From an uncultured Litoreibacter sp. (lineage in GTDB: Bacteria > Pseudomonadota > Alphaproteobacteria > Rhodobacterales > Rhodobacteraceae), in NCBI GenBank assembly GCA_947494435.1, contig CANLUY010000001.1, positions 982,001 through 1,046,000 on the forward strand: 64,000 nt of DNA. Reading direction: 5' to 3'. Below are positions 17,571-27,056 of this stretch, piece by piece. The notes under the pieces were generated by a model that was not told where the DNA came from, made no database searches, and saw only the letters and a program-made list of their open reading frames with translations. The translations under genes were made by a program, and so were the position numbers. Position 1 is the first letter of the stretch. Each line of letters starts with the position of its first letter.

Positions 17571-20053
17571 GCGATACAGACGGTAAAAAACCTTTGGGCC
17601 TTAAAGGCGCACGTCCCGGCAATGTGAAGCAAAGCTTCAGCCACGGGCGGACAAAGAATGTTGTTGTTGAAACCAAGCGTAAGCGCGTTGTGGTGCCCAA
17701 GCCCGGTGCGGCCAACGCGCCTGCGCCAAACGCCTCTCCGCGAGCTTCTGACCCATCGAAGCGCCCGGCAGGTATTTCCGATGCGGAAATGGAACGCCGG
17801 ATGAAGGCGCTTCAGGCGGCCAAGGAGCAAGAAGCGGCTGATGCGGCGCGCCGTGCTGCAGAAGAAAAAGAGCAAGCCGAACGCCGCGAGCGTCGCCGTG
17901 CCGAAGCAGAAGCCAAGGAGCAGGCGGAGAAAGAGCGTGAAGACGCGCTTCGCCAGAAGGCAGAGGATGAAGCTGCGAAGAAACGTGAGGCTGAAGAAGC
18001 CAAGACGCGTGCTGCCGCACCTGCGCCTGATCCCGCCGCTGCAGCACCGGCACTATCCGGTCCACGTGGTGGTGGCAAAGCTGCGCCTACACCATCACGC
18101 CGCGACCGCGACGATGATCGCAACAAAGGCAACAAAGGCCGCAACGATGATGCGCGCCGCTCTGGCAAGCTGACCCTGAACCAAGCGCTGCGTGGCGGCG
18201 AAGGGGGTCGTCAGAAATCCATGGCTGCGATGAAGCGCAAGCAGGAGCGGGCGCGTCAAAAAGCAATGGGCGGCACCGTTGAGCGCGAAAAGGTCATTCG
18301 CGACGTACAACTGCCAGAGGCAATTGTCGTCTCCGAGTTGGCAAACCGTATGTCCGAGCGTGTTGCAGATGTTGTGAAAGCTCTAATGACCAACGGGTTG
18401 ATGGTCACACAGACACAAACAATTGATGCCGATACAGCGGAACTGATCATTGAAGAGTTTGGTCATAACGTCGTTCGCGTGTCTGACTCTGACGTTGAGG
18501 ATGTTATTCAGACAGTCGAAGATGACGACACTAACCTACAGTCTCGTCCGCCAGTTATCACAGTTATGGGTCACGTTGACCACGGTAAGACCTCTGTGCT
18601 TGACGCGATCCGCAACGCCCGTGTTGTCGCTGGTGAGGCCGGGGGCATCACTCAGCACATCGGCGCTTACCAAGTTGAGCAAGGCGGCCAAATTCTGACC
18701 TTCCTTGATACGCCGGGCCACGCTGCGTTTACGTCGATGCGTGCCCGTGGTGCTCAGGTCACAGATATCGTTGTCCTCGTGGTGGCTGCAGATGACGCTG
18801 TCATGCCGCAAACAATCGAGGCGATTGCCCACGCAAAGGCCGCTGAAGTGCCGATGATCGTGGCAATCAACAAGATCGACCTGCCTGCTGCAAACCCGGA
18901 CAAAGTGCGTACAGATTTGCTTCAACATGAAGTGATCGTCGAGAAAATGTCTGGTGAGGTTCAGGACGTTGAGGTCTCCGCCATTTCAGGCCAAGGCCTT
19001 GATGAGCTGCTTGAGGCTATCGCCTTGCAGGCGGAAATCTTGGAACTCAAAGCCAATCCTGATCGCGCCGCAACCGGTGCAGTGATCGAAGCGCAGCTTG
19101 ATGTTGGTCGCGGGCCAGTCGCGACGGTTTTGGTGCAAACCGGGACGCTCAAACAAGGCGATATCTTCGTCGTGGGCGAGCAATGGGGTCGTGTCCGTGC
19201 CATGGAAAATGACCAAGGCAAGCGCGTCAAAGAAGCTGGACCATCCGTACCTGTTGAGGTTCTCGGCCTGAACGGTACGCCTGAAGCCGGCGACGTGCTG
19301 AACGTGGTCGAAACAGAAGCTCAAGCGCGTGAAATCGCGGAATATCGCGAAAAAGCTGCGAAAGATAAACGTGCTGCTGCCGGTGCGGCAACAACGCTCG
19401 AACAGCTGATGGCGAATGCCAAGGCAGATGAAAACGTCTCTGAGATGCCAATCGTCGTTAAGGCTGACGTACAAGGCTCCGCAGAAGCGATCGTGCAAGC
19501 GATGGAGAAGATCGGCAACGATGAGGTCCGTGTTCGCGTGCTGCACTCCGGTGTCGGGGCGATCACAGAAAGTGATATCGGTCTGGCTGAAGCTTCTGGT
19601 GCACCTGTGTTTGGCTTTAACGTGCGGGCCAACGCGCCAGCGAGGAACTCTGCCAACCAGAAGGGGATCGAGATCCGGTACTACTCCGTCATTTACGACC
19701 TTGTGGATGACGTGAAGCAGGCGGCCTCCGGCCTTCTATCTGCCGAGATCAAAGAAACCTTCATTGGCTACGCAAAAATCCAAGAGGTCTTCAAAGTTAC
19801 CGGCGTTGGGAAAGTTGCTGGGTGTCTGGTCACCGAAGGTGTCGCACGCCGCTCGGCTGGTGTTCGCTTGCTGCGTGACAACGTGGTTATTCACGAGGGC
19901 ACGTTGAAAACGCTCAAGCGCTTCAAAGACGAAGTGCCGGAGGTCATCTCAGGTCAAGAATGCGGTATGGCATTCGAGAATTACGATGATATCCGCCCGG
20001 ATGACGTGATCGAGATTTTCACACGCGAAGAAGTCGAACGCTCGCTCACATAA
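17567..20053 (+). CDS. infB: translation initiation factor IF-2
   Basis: An 828-residue IF-2, the GTPase that positions initiator tRNA on the 30S subunit. A long low-complexity, A/E/R/K-rich N-terminal region (to about residue 200) is predicted coiled or disordered. The IF2-N domain follows, then the GTPase domain with G1 GHVDHGKT near residue 334, G3 DTPGHAAF and G4 NKID, and domains II-IV to the C-terminus. ATG 17567 overlaps the ylxR stop by 4 bases. It ends the operon, with a clear terminator 20 bases downstream. Confidence 0.97.
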   Translation: MSDTDGKKPLGLKGARPGNVKQSFSHGRTKNVVVETKRKRVVVPKPGAANAPAPNASPRASDPSKRPAGISDAEMERRMKALQAAKEQEAADAARRAAEEKEQAERRERRRAEAEAKEQAEKEREDALRQKAEDEAAKKREAEEAKTRAAAPAPDPAAAAPALSGPRGGGKAAPTPSRRDRDDDRNKGNKGRNDDARRSGKLTLNQALRGGEGGRQKSMAAMKRKQERARQKAMGGTVEREKVIRDVQLPEAIVVSELANRMSERVADVVKALMTNGLMVTQTQTIDADTAELIIEEFGHNVVRVSDSDVEDVIQTVEDDDTNLQSRPPVITVMGHVDHGKTSVLDAIRNARVVAGEAGGITQHIGAYQVEQGGQILTFLDTPGHAAFTSMRARGAQVTDIVVLVVAADDAVMPQTIEAIAHAKAAEVPMIVAINKIDLPAANPDKVRTDLLQHEVIVEKMSGEVQDVEVSAISGQGLDELLEAIALQAEILELKANPDRAATGAVIEAQLDVGRGPVATVLVQTGTLKQGDIFVVGEQWGRVRAMENDQGKRVKEAGPSVPVEVLGLNGTPEAGDVLNVVETEAQAREIAEYREKAAKDKRAAAGAATTLEQLMANAKADENVSEMPIVVKADVQGSAEAIVQAMEKIGNDEVRVRVLHSGVGAITESDIGLAEASGAPVFGFNVRANAPARNSANQKGIEIRYYSVIYDLVDDVKQAASGLLSAEIKETFIGYAKIQEVFKVTGVGKVAGCLVTEGVARRSAGVRLLRDNVVIHEGTLKTLKRFKDEVPEVISGQECGMAFENYDDIRPDDVIEIFTREEVERSLT

Positions 20054-20074
20054 TCAAAGCTAAGAAACACGAAA

Positions 20075-20102
20075 AGCCCTGCCCTAACCGGCAGGGCTTT
20101 TT
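20075..20102 (+). terminator. intrinsic terminator after infB
   Basis: A perfect 9-bp stem (20075-20083 with 20090-20098), a 6-base loop and a T-run into 20102. It closes the rimP-infB operon about 20 bases past the infB stop. Confidence 0.92.
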
Positions 20103-20117
20103 CATTTTGACGATCGC

Positions 20118-20147
20118 TTTGCGCCAAACAGTAACCATGCCTATATG
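20118..20147 (+). promoter_or_regulatory. candidate hslV promoter with heat-shock-like -10
   Basis: Between the infB terminator and hslV, CCTATAT (20140-20146) matches the alphaproteobacterial RpoH -10 pattern CYTATNT. The upstream element is only a weak CTTTG at 20117-20121 rather than CTTG. As a housekeeping promoter, TTTGCG (20118-20123) with TATATG (20142-20147) at 18-base spacing is an alternative. hslVU is heat-inducible in well-studied bacteria. Confidence 0.35.
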
Positions 20148-20172
20148 TCCCTAAGACAAGATGGAGACGGCA

Positions 20173-20730
20173 ATGACCAAAGAAGAATTCCCCGGCTGGC
20201 ATGGCACCACCATTATTGGTGTGCGCAAAGGTGGCAAAGTTGTTGTCGCAGGCGACGGGCAGGTCAGCCTTGGTCAAACCGTTATCAAAGGCACAGCCAA
20301 GAAAGTGCGTCGCCTCTCCCCTGGCGGCATGGATGTGGTTGCAGGATTTGCGGGCTCCACAGCTGATGCGTTTACATTGCTGGAAAGGCTGGAAGCGAAG
20401 CTTGAAGCCACACCTGGCCAACTGGCCCGTGCCGCTGTCGAATTGGCCAAAGACTGGCGGATGGACAAGTACCTGAAGAATTTAGAGGCGATGTTGATCG
20501 TCACCGATGGCAATGACCTGTTTATCATTACAGGCGCTGGCGATGTACTTGAGCCTGAACATAACGTCGCCTCCATCGGGTCAGGCGGCAACTATGCACT
20601 CGCGGCTGCCCGCGCTTTGATGGGAACTGATAAGGATGCGGAGAGCGTCGCCCGCGAAGCTATGGCCATCGCTGCCGATATCTGCGTCTACACAAATGGC
20701 AATCTAACAGTTGAGACGATTGATGGCTGA
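20173..20730 (+). CDS. hslV: ATP-dependent protease peptidase subunit HslV
   Basis: A 185-residue HslV, the proteasome-like peptidase that works with the HslU unfoldase in the cytoplasm. The conserved [23 protein letters not shown] begins at residue 12, so the catalytic threonine is preceded by 11 residues ([11 protein letters not shown]) instead of a single methionine; this extension is usual in Alphaproteobacteria and implies processing. The start ATG 20173 has GGAG six bases upstream. The next gene overlaps its end by 8 bases, and hslU lies 1.6 kb downstream rather than adjacent. Confidence 0.95.
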   Translation: MTKEEFPGWHGTTIIGVRKGGKVVVAGDGQVSLGQTVIKGTAKKVRRLSPGGMDVVAGFAGSTADAFTLLERLEAKLEATPGQLARAAVELAKDWRMDKYLKNLEAMLIVTDGNDLFIITGAGDVLEPEHNVASIGSGGNYALAAARALMGTDKDAESVAREAMAIAADICVYTNGNLTVETIDG

Positions 20731-21838
20731 AGGTGTCACCCGTGACGACCTACGCGCAGCCGTAGCCTCAGGCGTTATTGATGAGAGGCAAGCTGTCTCA
20801 CTACAAACTTTGTCCGATCAGCGTATGGGCTACCGAGCCAATATGGTCGGTGATGACGAGCCGTTTGAATTGTTCAAAGGATTTGCTGAGATCTTTGTGA
20901 CGGTCGGACTCGCTCTCTTGATGGCAGGCTTTATTGGACTGACTGCCCTTCTTGGAGACTTCGCGCTAATCCCCGTCACAATGATGGCTTTGGCTTTTGC
21001 GCTTGCCCTCTATTTCACAAAAAGGCGACGCATGACCCTGCCTTCAATTGCGTTGTGCATCGCCTTTGCCACCGGGCTAACGTTTCTTGCAGACGCGCTG
21101 ATCACTGGTTCGACTGCGCTTGAGCCAGATTCGACAAGAGCACGTATACTCGGTGCTGCGGGTATGCTTGCAATGGCGTTTTACTTTCGAATTTTTCGCT
21201 TACCCTTCGCGATGTTCGTTCTAGGGCTTTTTGGACTGCTGTTTATGTCGGGCATCGTTGATTTGATCCAACCAGCTTCGACCGCGGCCGGGTCCCCGTG
21301 GCGGGGCAGTTTCATGGATATATTCGGTGTGACGCGCCTCTTCGACCTTCGCAGCAACCCCTACATGGCAGTCGGCACTCTGGTTTTTGGGATCTGCGCG
21401 TTCATTGCGGCGCTCTACTTTGATACAAAAGACCCTCACCGGATCAGCCGTTACGCCTCGACCGCGTTTTGGCTCCATATTTTGGCCGCCCCCGCTCTGG
21501 TCAACACCTTAGTGATGTCGAACTATCAAATGGGTGGCTTAGGAACACTTATCGCAGTGTTCATTCTTACAATATTCACGCTTCTGGCGGTCATCATCGA
21601 CAGGCGCAGCTTCTTGACTGCTGGCCTCATCTATATGGGACTGATCATCGCCCAATTGATAAAAGACACCAATGCCGATTGGGCACCGGTTATTACCACG
21701 CTTGTTCTTGGAGTTTTTGTCACCGCACTTGGCGCATTTTGGACGCAGGCACGCGCGTCGATTATGGGCGCGCTGCCTAACTTTCCGGGCAAAGACCGCC
21801 TGCCCCCCTACGCGGATGGGCTGGCGGTCTCGGAATAG
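20723..21838 (+). CDS. multi-pass inner-membrane protein of unknown function
   Basis: A 371-residue hydrophobic protein that I do not recognise by name. A soluble N-terminal part of about 45 residues ([27 protein letters not shown]) resembles the leading helices of DUF2157-type membrane proteins. About ten hydrophobic segments follow, separated by short loops, with a proline-rich C-terminus. ATG 20723 overlaps the hslV stop by 8 bases, so the gene is probably co-translated with hslV although it sits between hslV and hslU. No catalytic motif is visible. Confidence 0.75.
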   Translation: MAEGVTRDDLRAAVASGVIDERQAVSLQTLSDQRMGYRANMVGDDEPFELFKGFAEIFVTVGLALLMAGFIGLTALLGDFALIPVTMMALAFALALYFTKRRRMTLPSIALCIAFATGLTFLADALITGSTALEPDSTRARILGAAGMLAMAFYFRIFRLPFAMFVLGLFGLLFMSGIVDLIQPASTAAGSPWRGSFMDIFGVTRLFDLRSNPYMAVGTLVFGICAFIAALYFDTKDPHRISRYASTAFWLHILAAPALVNTLVMSNYQMGGLGTLIAVFILTIFTLLAVIIDRRSFLTAGLIYMGLIIAQLIKDTNADWAPVITTLVLGVFVTALGAFWTQARASIMGALPNFPGKDRLPPYADGLAVSE

Positions 21839-21839
21839 C

Positions 21840-22217
21840 TTATTTCAGTTTGGCAAGGCCGAGCGGCACGTTGAACTTTTCGCACCAGATCCAAACTTCA
21901 TTGTAATCGTCTGGATTGATCCCTGCAGGGATTGCATAGCTGGACTTGCCTTTGTTCTTCTTCAAAAGGCCCATGAGGGTTTTGGAGTCATATCCGTTTT
22001 TGCCAAAGGCAACTTTCGGATCAGGCGCACCGTCGAAGCTGAAATCGTCTAGCAAAACAACTTCGTTCTTGAGCACTTCAACAGTACCGGACGTTGCATG
22101 GCCCTTTTTGCCCTTAAATTTACCAAGGCGGCCGTGACCTCCTGCAAAAGCGGCGGGCGTTGCGGCGACTGCGGTCAAGGCTGCGAAACCTTGCACAACG
22201 GTGCGGCGGGTTGTCAT
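21840..22217 (-). CDS. Tat-exported DM13 domain protein
   Basis: A 125-residue exported protein. MTTRRTVVQGFAALTAVAATPAAFA has a twin-arginine (RR) pair and a signal-peptide shape with cleavage near residue 25. The rest is a DM13 domain: HATSGTVEVLKNEVVLLDDFSFDGAPDP, and the conserved cysteine in EVWIWCEKFNVPLGLAKL at the end. DM13 domains have been proposed to take part in extracellular or periplasmic electron transfer; that is not shown here. I start it at ATG 22217, discarding an 87-residue upstream extension. It is divergent from hslU and its stop is 1 base from the end of the convergent membrane-protein gene. Confidence 0.83.
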   Translation of the reverse strand: MTTRRTVVQGFAALTAVAATPAAFAGGHGRLGKFKGKKGHATSGTVEVLKNEVVLLDDFSFDGAPDPKVAFGKNGYDSKTLMGLLKKNKGKSSYAIPAGINPDDYNEVWIWCEKFNVPLGLAKLK

Positions 22218-22380
22218 GGATGGTCTCCTTTGGTCACATGATTTAGCGGGAGTATTGTCCAAGACGACCCGTTGCGCATAGCCCCCTACACGGAAACGTG
22301 CATCTTGGTGAGCAACGACTTGGTTTTTGCCATTGGAGGCCATAAGTCTAACGGACGTTGAGATAACAAAGGCGAGCCAC

Positions 22381-23685
22381 GTGACTGACCTGACCCCCCG
22401 CGAGATCGTATCTGAATTGGATCGATTCATCATTGGCCAAAAAGATGCAAAACGCGCAGTGGCCGTTGCTTTACGCAATCGCTGGCGTCGAAAGCAGTTA
22501 GGTGATGATCTGCGTGACGAGGTCTATCCAAAGAATATTCTGATGATTGGACCCACTGGGGTCGGCAAGACAGAGATCTCGCGCCGCCTGGCGAAACTTG
22601 CCCGCGCACCGTTTCTCAAGGTTGAGGCAACTAAGTTCACCGAAGTGGGCTATGTCGGGCGGGACGTTGAGCAGATTATTCGTGACCTAGTGGACGCCGC
22701 CATCGCGATGATGCGGGACCTTATGCGGGAGGATGTGAAAGCCTCCGCCCATGAAGCCGCTGAGACACGCGTGATCGAGGCCCTTGCCGGGGAAGGCGCG
22801 CGAGAGCAGACGCGGGAAATGTTTCGCAAGAAACTGCGTGATGGGCTGTTGGACGACAAAGAGATTGAGCTAGAGATCGCCGACACCTCCAACCCTTTCG
22901 GCGCGATGGAAATTCCAGGGCAGCCGAATATGGGCGGCGGGATGATGAACCTTGGTGACCTGTTCGGGAAGATGGGGGGACGCACCAAGAAGGTGAAGAC
23001 CTCGGTGAAGGAAAGCTACGACCTTCTCATTGCGGATGAGGCCGACAAGCTGTTGGACGATGAGACTGTTAAGCTGGCGGCAATTGAAGCGGTCGAGCAG
23101 AACGGGATCGTATTTCTCGATGAGATCGACAAGGTCTGTGCGCGCTCGGATGCGAAGGGTGGCGACGTTTCACGTGAGGGGGTTCAACGAGACCTTCTGC
23201 CGTTGATTGAGGGTACGACTGTTTCGACGAAGCATGGGCCGGTGAAGACCGATCATGTTCTGTTTATCGCATCGGGTGCGTTTCATATCGCGAAGCCTTC
23301 GGACCTGTTACCGGAGCTTCAGGGGCGACTGCCTATCCGCGTTGAACTCAGGGCACTGACAGAAGAAGACTTCGTGCGGATTTTGACTGAGACCGACAAC
23401 GCTTTGACGCTTCAGTACACAGCTTTGATGAAGACTGAAGACGTCATCGTTTCCTTCACGCCGGAGGGGATCAAGGCGCTGGCGAAAATCGCGGCGGATG
23501 TGAATGAGTCTGTTGAGAATATCGGAGCCAGACGTCTTTATACTGTGATCGAGCGGGTCTTTGAGGAGTTAAGCTTCTCTGCCCCTGATCGCGCGGGTGA
23601 AGAGATCGTTGTGGATGAGAAATTCGTTGAGGAAAATCTTGGCGAGCTAGCCCGCTCTTCGGATGTCAGCCGGTACGTTCTGTAG
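22381..23685 (+). CDS. hslU: ATP-dependent protease ATPase subunit HslU
   Basis: A 434-residue AAA+ unfoldase, partner of Hsl[34 protein letters not shown] is the family opening, Walker A is GPTGVGKTE near residue 58, Walker B LDEIDK and the sensor/C-terminal region ending in DVSRYVL are normal. The start is best placed at GTG 22381 (VTDLTPREI), with GGCGAG upstream; an in-frame TTG at 22327 would add 18 residues without family support. The gene is separated from hslV by two other genes. Confidence 0.95.
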   Translation: MTDLTPREIVSELDRFIIGQKDAKRAVAVALRNRWRRKQLGDDLRDEVYPKNILMIGPTGVGKTEISRRLAKLARAPFLKVEATKFTEVGYVGRDVEQIIRDLVDAAIAMMRDLMREDVKASAHEAAETRVIEALAGEGAREQTREMFRKKLRDGLLDDKEIELEIADTSNPFGAMEIPGQPNMGGGMMNLGDLFGKMGGRTKKVKTSVKESYDLLIADEADKLLDDETVKLAAIEAVEQNGIVFLDEIDKVCARSDAKGGDVSREGVQRDLLPLIEGTTVSTKHGPVKTDHVLFIASGAFHIAKPSDLLPELQGRLPIRVELRALTEEDFVRILTETDNALTLQYTALMKTEDVIVSFTPEGIKALAKIAADVNESVENIGARRLYTVIERVFEELSFSAPDRAGEEIVVDEKFVEENLGELARSSDVSRYVL

Positions 23686-23849
23686 TCCCCCGCGCGCGGG
23701 GATTTCGCTAAACTGTTGATAGAAAACAGTCTTTCAATTTTTCTTCACGGGTTGCTAACCATCTAAATAATTGGATTGTTACCATTTATAATTTGCGGAC
23801 TTGACTCCTCTATGTAAATATACATGCGCAAGTATATAGGTGATTCGAG

Positions 23850-24044
23850 ATGACCGAAACCTCACGAGAAGAATTCGTTTCTCAATTAACATCCGAGCGC
23901 GAAACTTACGCAAACAATTGTTATCCTACAAAAATGTATGCAAATTCAACGGCGATAAGCGATCAACTTTTGACCGGTTATGGCAACTTCACACCAATAA
24001 CCGTTAGATCGAGTTCAATATCAATAGATGCCGACTTGGAATGA
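23850..24044 (+). CDS. small hypothetical protein upstream of the serine protease
   Basis: A 64-residue ORF, polar and rich in serine and threonine, with no family I recognise and no signal peptide or membrane segment. It is supported mainly by context: AGGTGA lies six bases before ATG 23850, and its stop overlaps the start of the protease gene by 17 bases, in the manner of a coupled leader ORF. The protease gene has no good ribosome site of its own. The region is visibly richer in A+T than the flanking genes. Confidence 0.45.
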   Translation: MTETSREEFVSQLTSERETYANNCYPTKMYANSTAISDQLLTGYGNFTPITVRSSSISIDADLE

Positions 24045-24951
24045 ATTAGATGCGAGGATTTCAAAAGAAATCCAAGCAAACAAAGGTGCTGAACCAAGTG
24101 CGGTTTGTGATCGAATAAGAGCTGAGCAGCTTGAGGCTCTTGCGGAATATCGAGGCCGATCAACAATTTCGTACTACTCGGGATTTCTACAGAAACGTGA
24201 TGCGGCAGGAGGCGTTCACCCTGAGTGCGCAATCACTGACTTTGACATGAACGGTTTCATGGCAGTGGTGCATAACCTTCCAAGAAAATCTGGGCTTGAC
24301 CTAATTTTACACACTCCCGGAGGTGGTACCGAAGCCACCCGCGCATTGGTTGAGTATCTTTACCAGATGTTCGACAAGGACATTACGGTAATCGTCCCAC
24401 AAATCGCGATGTCTGCTGGAACGATGATTGCTTGCGCGTCGCAGGAGATCATATTGGGCAAGCATAGCTGCCTCGGGCCAACAGACCCACAAATTAACGG
24501 GCTCCCCGCGCTAGGCGTTCTCCACGAAATTGATCGTGCGATAGAGGAAATAAAGGCTGAGCCAGCAAAACAGCTTGTGTGGCAAGAGGTATTCAGAAAA
24601 TTCCCTCCAGGCTTCATTGCGAATTGTGAGCGATCACAAGAGGGAACAAAAAAGATGGTAGCGGATTGGCTAGCAGATAACATGTTGTCAGATGCCGATG
24701 ATGCGCAGTCAAAAGCTGATGCGGTTGTTGAACAACTGACTAACTTTAAGGACACTACTGAGCATGGACACCATTTCCTTTATTCCAAATGCAAGGAAAT
24801 TGGCTTGAACGTTCGGGCATTGGAGGATGACCAAAATCTCCAAGAACTGGTGCTCAGCGTTCATCACTCTTATGTAGCCTCGTTCGCCAGGGTGAGATCT
24901 ATCAAGTTCATCGAAAACTCTCTCGGTGCCAGCTGGAACGTTTCGGCCTGA
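24028..24951 (+). CDS. SDH-family Clp-fold serine protease
   Basis: A 307-residue cytoplasmic protein of the Clp-fold serine protease group named after serine dehydrogenase proteinase, related to SppA. MPTWNEL at the start, HTPGGGTEATRALVEYL (the oxyanion/glycine strip) and the nucleophile S129 in IAMSAGTMIACAS are the hallmarks, followed by LGPTDPQI. No transmembrane anchor is seen. The codon use and A+T content differ from the flanking hslU and MFS genes, suggesting acquisition. The stop TGA overlaps the apparent CTG beginning of the MFS frame (CTGA). Physiological substrate is unknown. Confidence 0.85.
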   Translation: MPTWNELDARISKEIQANKGAEPSAVCDRIRAEQLEALAEYRGRSTISYYSGFLQKRDAAGGVHPECAITDFDMNGFMAVVHNLPRKSGLDLILHTPGGGTEATRALVEYLYQMFDKDITVIVPQIAMSAGTMIACASQEIILGKHSCLGPTDPQINGLPALGVLHEIDRAIEEIKAEPAKQLVWQEVFRKFPPGFIANCERSQEGTKKMVADWLADNMLSDADDAQSKADAVVEQLTNFKDTTEHGHHFLYSKCKEIGLNVRALEDDQNLQELVLSVHHSYVASFARVRSIKFIENSLGASWNVSA

Positions 24952-26168
24952 ATACACTCAAGTTCATCCGTGACAACCTGAAATTCCTGTCGGCAGGGTT
25001 CCTGCTGACCTTTGCGTCCTGCTTTGGGCAAACCTTCTTCATCTCGATTTTCGCCGGAGAGATCATGGCGGAGTTTGACCTCAGCCATGGTGCTTGGGGC
25101 GGAATTTATATGGTTGGCACGCTTGCCAGCGCGGTTGTCATGATCTGGGCTGGTGCGCTGACAGATGTGTTCAGGGTCAGACGGCTGGGCGGCATCGTGT
25201 TGGGCGGGATGATCGTAGCCTGCTTATTCATGGCCGTGAATAATTCGGTCTGGTTGCTGCCGCTCGCGATCTTTGCGTTGCGATTGACCGGACAAGGAAT
25301 GGCTTCGCATCTGGCCTCCGTCTCCATGGCGCGGTGGTATGTGGCGGCGCGGGGGCGCGCACTGGCTTTGGCATCGTTTGGGTTTTTGATCGGTGAAGCC
25401 TTGCTGCCGATCATTTTTGTGCTGGCGTTGGGCTATATCGGTTGGCGATGGTCTTGGGGGATATCAGCGCTTGCTGTTGCGGCGCTCTTGCCGATTATGC
25501 TGGTCTTGCTGAAAGCCGAGCGTACACCGCAGGCCGTAGCGGAAGAGAACCAAGCAGTTGGCCTTGGCAGCAAACACTGGACACGGCCAGAGGTTTTTAA
25601 GCATTGGCTGTTCTGGATGTTGGTGCCGCTACTGGTAGGACCATCCGCATTTGGCACAGCGTTCTTCTTTCACCAAGTGCATTTAGCAGAGGTCAAAGGC
25701 TGGTCACATCTGCAAATGGTCAGCCTGTTTCCAATCTACACAGTCACCTCCACCGTTGTGTCATTGGCGGCTGGTTTTGCGATTGACCGGTTCGGCGCGG
25801 GCCGATTGCTTCCCATTCTGCTTATACCTGTTGCTTTGGGATTTTTCGTCTTCTCCGTCACCGGATCACTTGTTGGTGCCGCAATCGGCATCATTTTGTT
25901 TGGCGTGACCAGCGGTATCAACGCCACCGCACCTTCGGCCTTCTGGGCAGAGTATTTCGGAACCCGCCATCTTGGTGCGATCAAGGCGATGGCAACCGCA
26001 TTGATGGTTTTGGGATCTGCTATTGGCCCGGGACTGACAGGTTGGATCATTGACGCGGGGCTAAACTATTCAGACCAAATGACTTGGGTCGCCGGATATT
26101 ACTTGTTGGCAGCGGGACTGGCGTTTTTTGGGATCAGAAAAGCAGAACAGAAATTGGCCGTGCCTTGA
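24948..26168 (+). CDS. MFS transporter lacking a standard start codon
   Basis: The frame encodes a 12-segment major facilitator protein. The first standard start is ATG 25065 (MAEFDLSHGAWGG), but the same frame upstream from 24951 encodes NTLKFIRDNLKFLSAGFLL and then TFASCFGQTFFISIFAGEI, clearly transmembrane segment 1 of this family. Above that there is no ATG, GTG or TTG; the codon where the family's methionine would stand is CTG (24948), overlapping the protease stop as CTGA. Either CTG is used through coupling, or the gene is 5'-truncated and begins at 25065 without segment 1. The C-terminal 370 residues are intact. Substrate unknown. Confidence 0.75.
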   Translation: MNTLKFIRDNLKFLSAGFLLTFASCFGQTFFISIFAGEIMAEFDLSHGAWGGIYMVGTLASAVVMIWAGALTDVFRVRRLGGIVLGGMIVACLFMAVNNSVWLLPLAIFALRLTGQGMASHLASVSMARWYVAARGRALALASFGFLIGEALLPIIFVLALGYIGWRWSWGISALAVAALLPIMLVLLKAERTPQAVAEENQAVGLGSKHWTRPEVFKHWLFWMLVPLLVGPSAFGTAFFFHQVHLAEVKGWSHLQMVSLFPIYTVTSTVVSLAAGFAIDRFGAGRLLPILLIPVALGFFVFSVTGSLVGAAIGIILFGVTSGINATAPSAFWAEYFGTRHLGAIKAMATALMVLGSAIGPGLTGWIIDAGLNYSDQMTWVAGYYLLAAGLAFFGIRKAEQKLAVP

Positions 26169-26445
26169 CATCGGTTGCGTTGGAGCTGGGGTAAGATCGG
26201 CTGTTAATTCCGTTGAGGAATAGTGATTTGTTGAGCAGAAATCCTTGCTGTTGCCCATAGCCGTTAAGACTGGAGAGTTGACCAGTTGAAAATAAAAGAA
26301 ATAATTACTTCATGATATCAATTGCTTAGATAGTAATTTCTGTCAGGTACGTCACTGATTTTGAGAAAGGCGGGAACTATTGAGCCGAACGCGGTGTTGG
26401 ATAGCCAATGATGCACTCGCATCGCTGAAATAAAGGAAATTAGAT
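26169..26445. other. intergenic region, no gene seen
   Basis: A relatively A+T-rich 277-base gap between the MFS gene and a secreted-protein gene. It holds an inverted repeat AATTACT (26303-26309) / AGTAATT (26332-26338) with a 22-base loop, and an AAAGGAA ribosome site near 26432. A promoter for the downstream gene must lie here, but I cannot pick convincing boxes. No tRNA-like fold was noticed. Confidence 0.5.
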
Positions 26446-26892
26446 ATGAACCGCATTCTTGCAACCGCCGCTATTCTCGCAACACTTGGCACAGCATCCT
26501 TCGCTGCAGGCCACGCACAAGTTCAAGCCGATCTGGACGCCCGCGGCATCTCCGCTGACGCTTCCGTTCTTTCTGAAAATGAGTTGGCACGCCTCGAAGT
26601 TGTGCTTAACGGCTCGTTCTCCAGCCCAGCTGCTCAGAATGGTCGCATCATGACCATCCTTGAAGGTGCTGACGCAATGAAAGTCATGCCCGGTGAAAAT
26701 GGTCGTGTGATGGTGGACCTGTCCATGAACTCCCTTCGTACACAAGTGGACAACCGCTTGAGCGCTTGGAATGTAGACTGTGACGTCTATGCATTGACCG
26801 ACGAGCAGGTGACAGAAGCCTATCTGGCCATCAACTCCTCCATGTCGGACACAGATGCACAGAACGCTGCAATCGCGGCATGCCAGTCGTAA
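26446..26892 (+). CDS. secreted hypothetical protein
   Basis: A 148-residue protein with a Sec signal peptide (MNRILATAAILATLGTASFAAGHA, cleavage near residue 20-22). The mature part is small, mildly acidic and has two cysteines (in NVDCDVYAL and AACQS) that could form a disulfide in the periplasm. I do not recognise the family. A good ribosome site (AAAGGAA) before ATG 26446 and a strong terminator right after the stop mark it as a single-gene, possibly well-expressed unit. Confidence 0.75.
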   Translation: MNRILATAAILATLGTASFAAGHAQVQADLDARGISADASVLSENELARLEVVLNGSFSSPAAQNGRIMTILEGADAMKVMPGENGRVMVDLSMNSLRTQVDNRLSAWNVDCDVYALTDEQVTEAYLAINSSMSDTDAQNAAIAACQS

Positions 26893-26934
26893 CCGGCATT
26901 TGACATCAATTAGACTTCGATCTGATTGATTTAG

Positions 26935-26962
26935 GGCCGCCCCCGCCGGGGGTGGCCTTTTT
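26935..26962 (+). terminator. intrinsic terminator after the secreted-protein gene
   Basis: Stem GGCC-G-CCCCC (26935-26944) pairs with GGGGG-T-GGCC (26948-26957), one G-T wobble, with a 3-base loop and five T (26958-26962). Confidence 0.88.
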
Positions 26963-26996
26963 CGTTAGACGTGAAGCATTTATTGCCTTTGACAGC

Positions 26997-27030
26997 AAAA
27001 AGCCGCCCCTTTTCAGAGGGCGGCTTTGCT
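26997..27030 (-). terminator. intrinsic terminator of secB
   Basis: Stem AAAGCCGCCC (26999-27008) / GGGCGGCTTT (27018-27027). In the minus direction it is followed by a T-run, about 30 bases past the secB stop. The plus side also ends in T-rich sequence, so it may work both ways and back up the terminator at 26935. Confidence 0.85.
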
Positions 27031-27056
27031 AATTTTTTGATGCGGCGCTGGCTTGT

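Noticed and set aside
23166-23181. Partial parS-like GTTTCACGTGA in hslU
   Set aside because: Only the left half and centre match; the right arm reads GGGG rather than AACA. It is far weaker than the two perfect sites and fits ordinary codons.
26165-26196. TTGACA ... TAAGAT promoter after the MFS gene
   Set aside because: The spacing is 21 bases, too long for a normal promoter, and the -35 overlaps the MFS stop.
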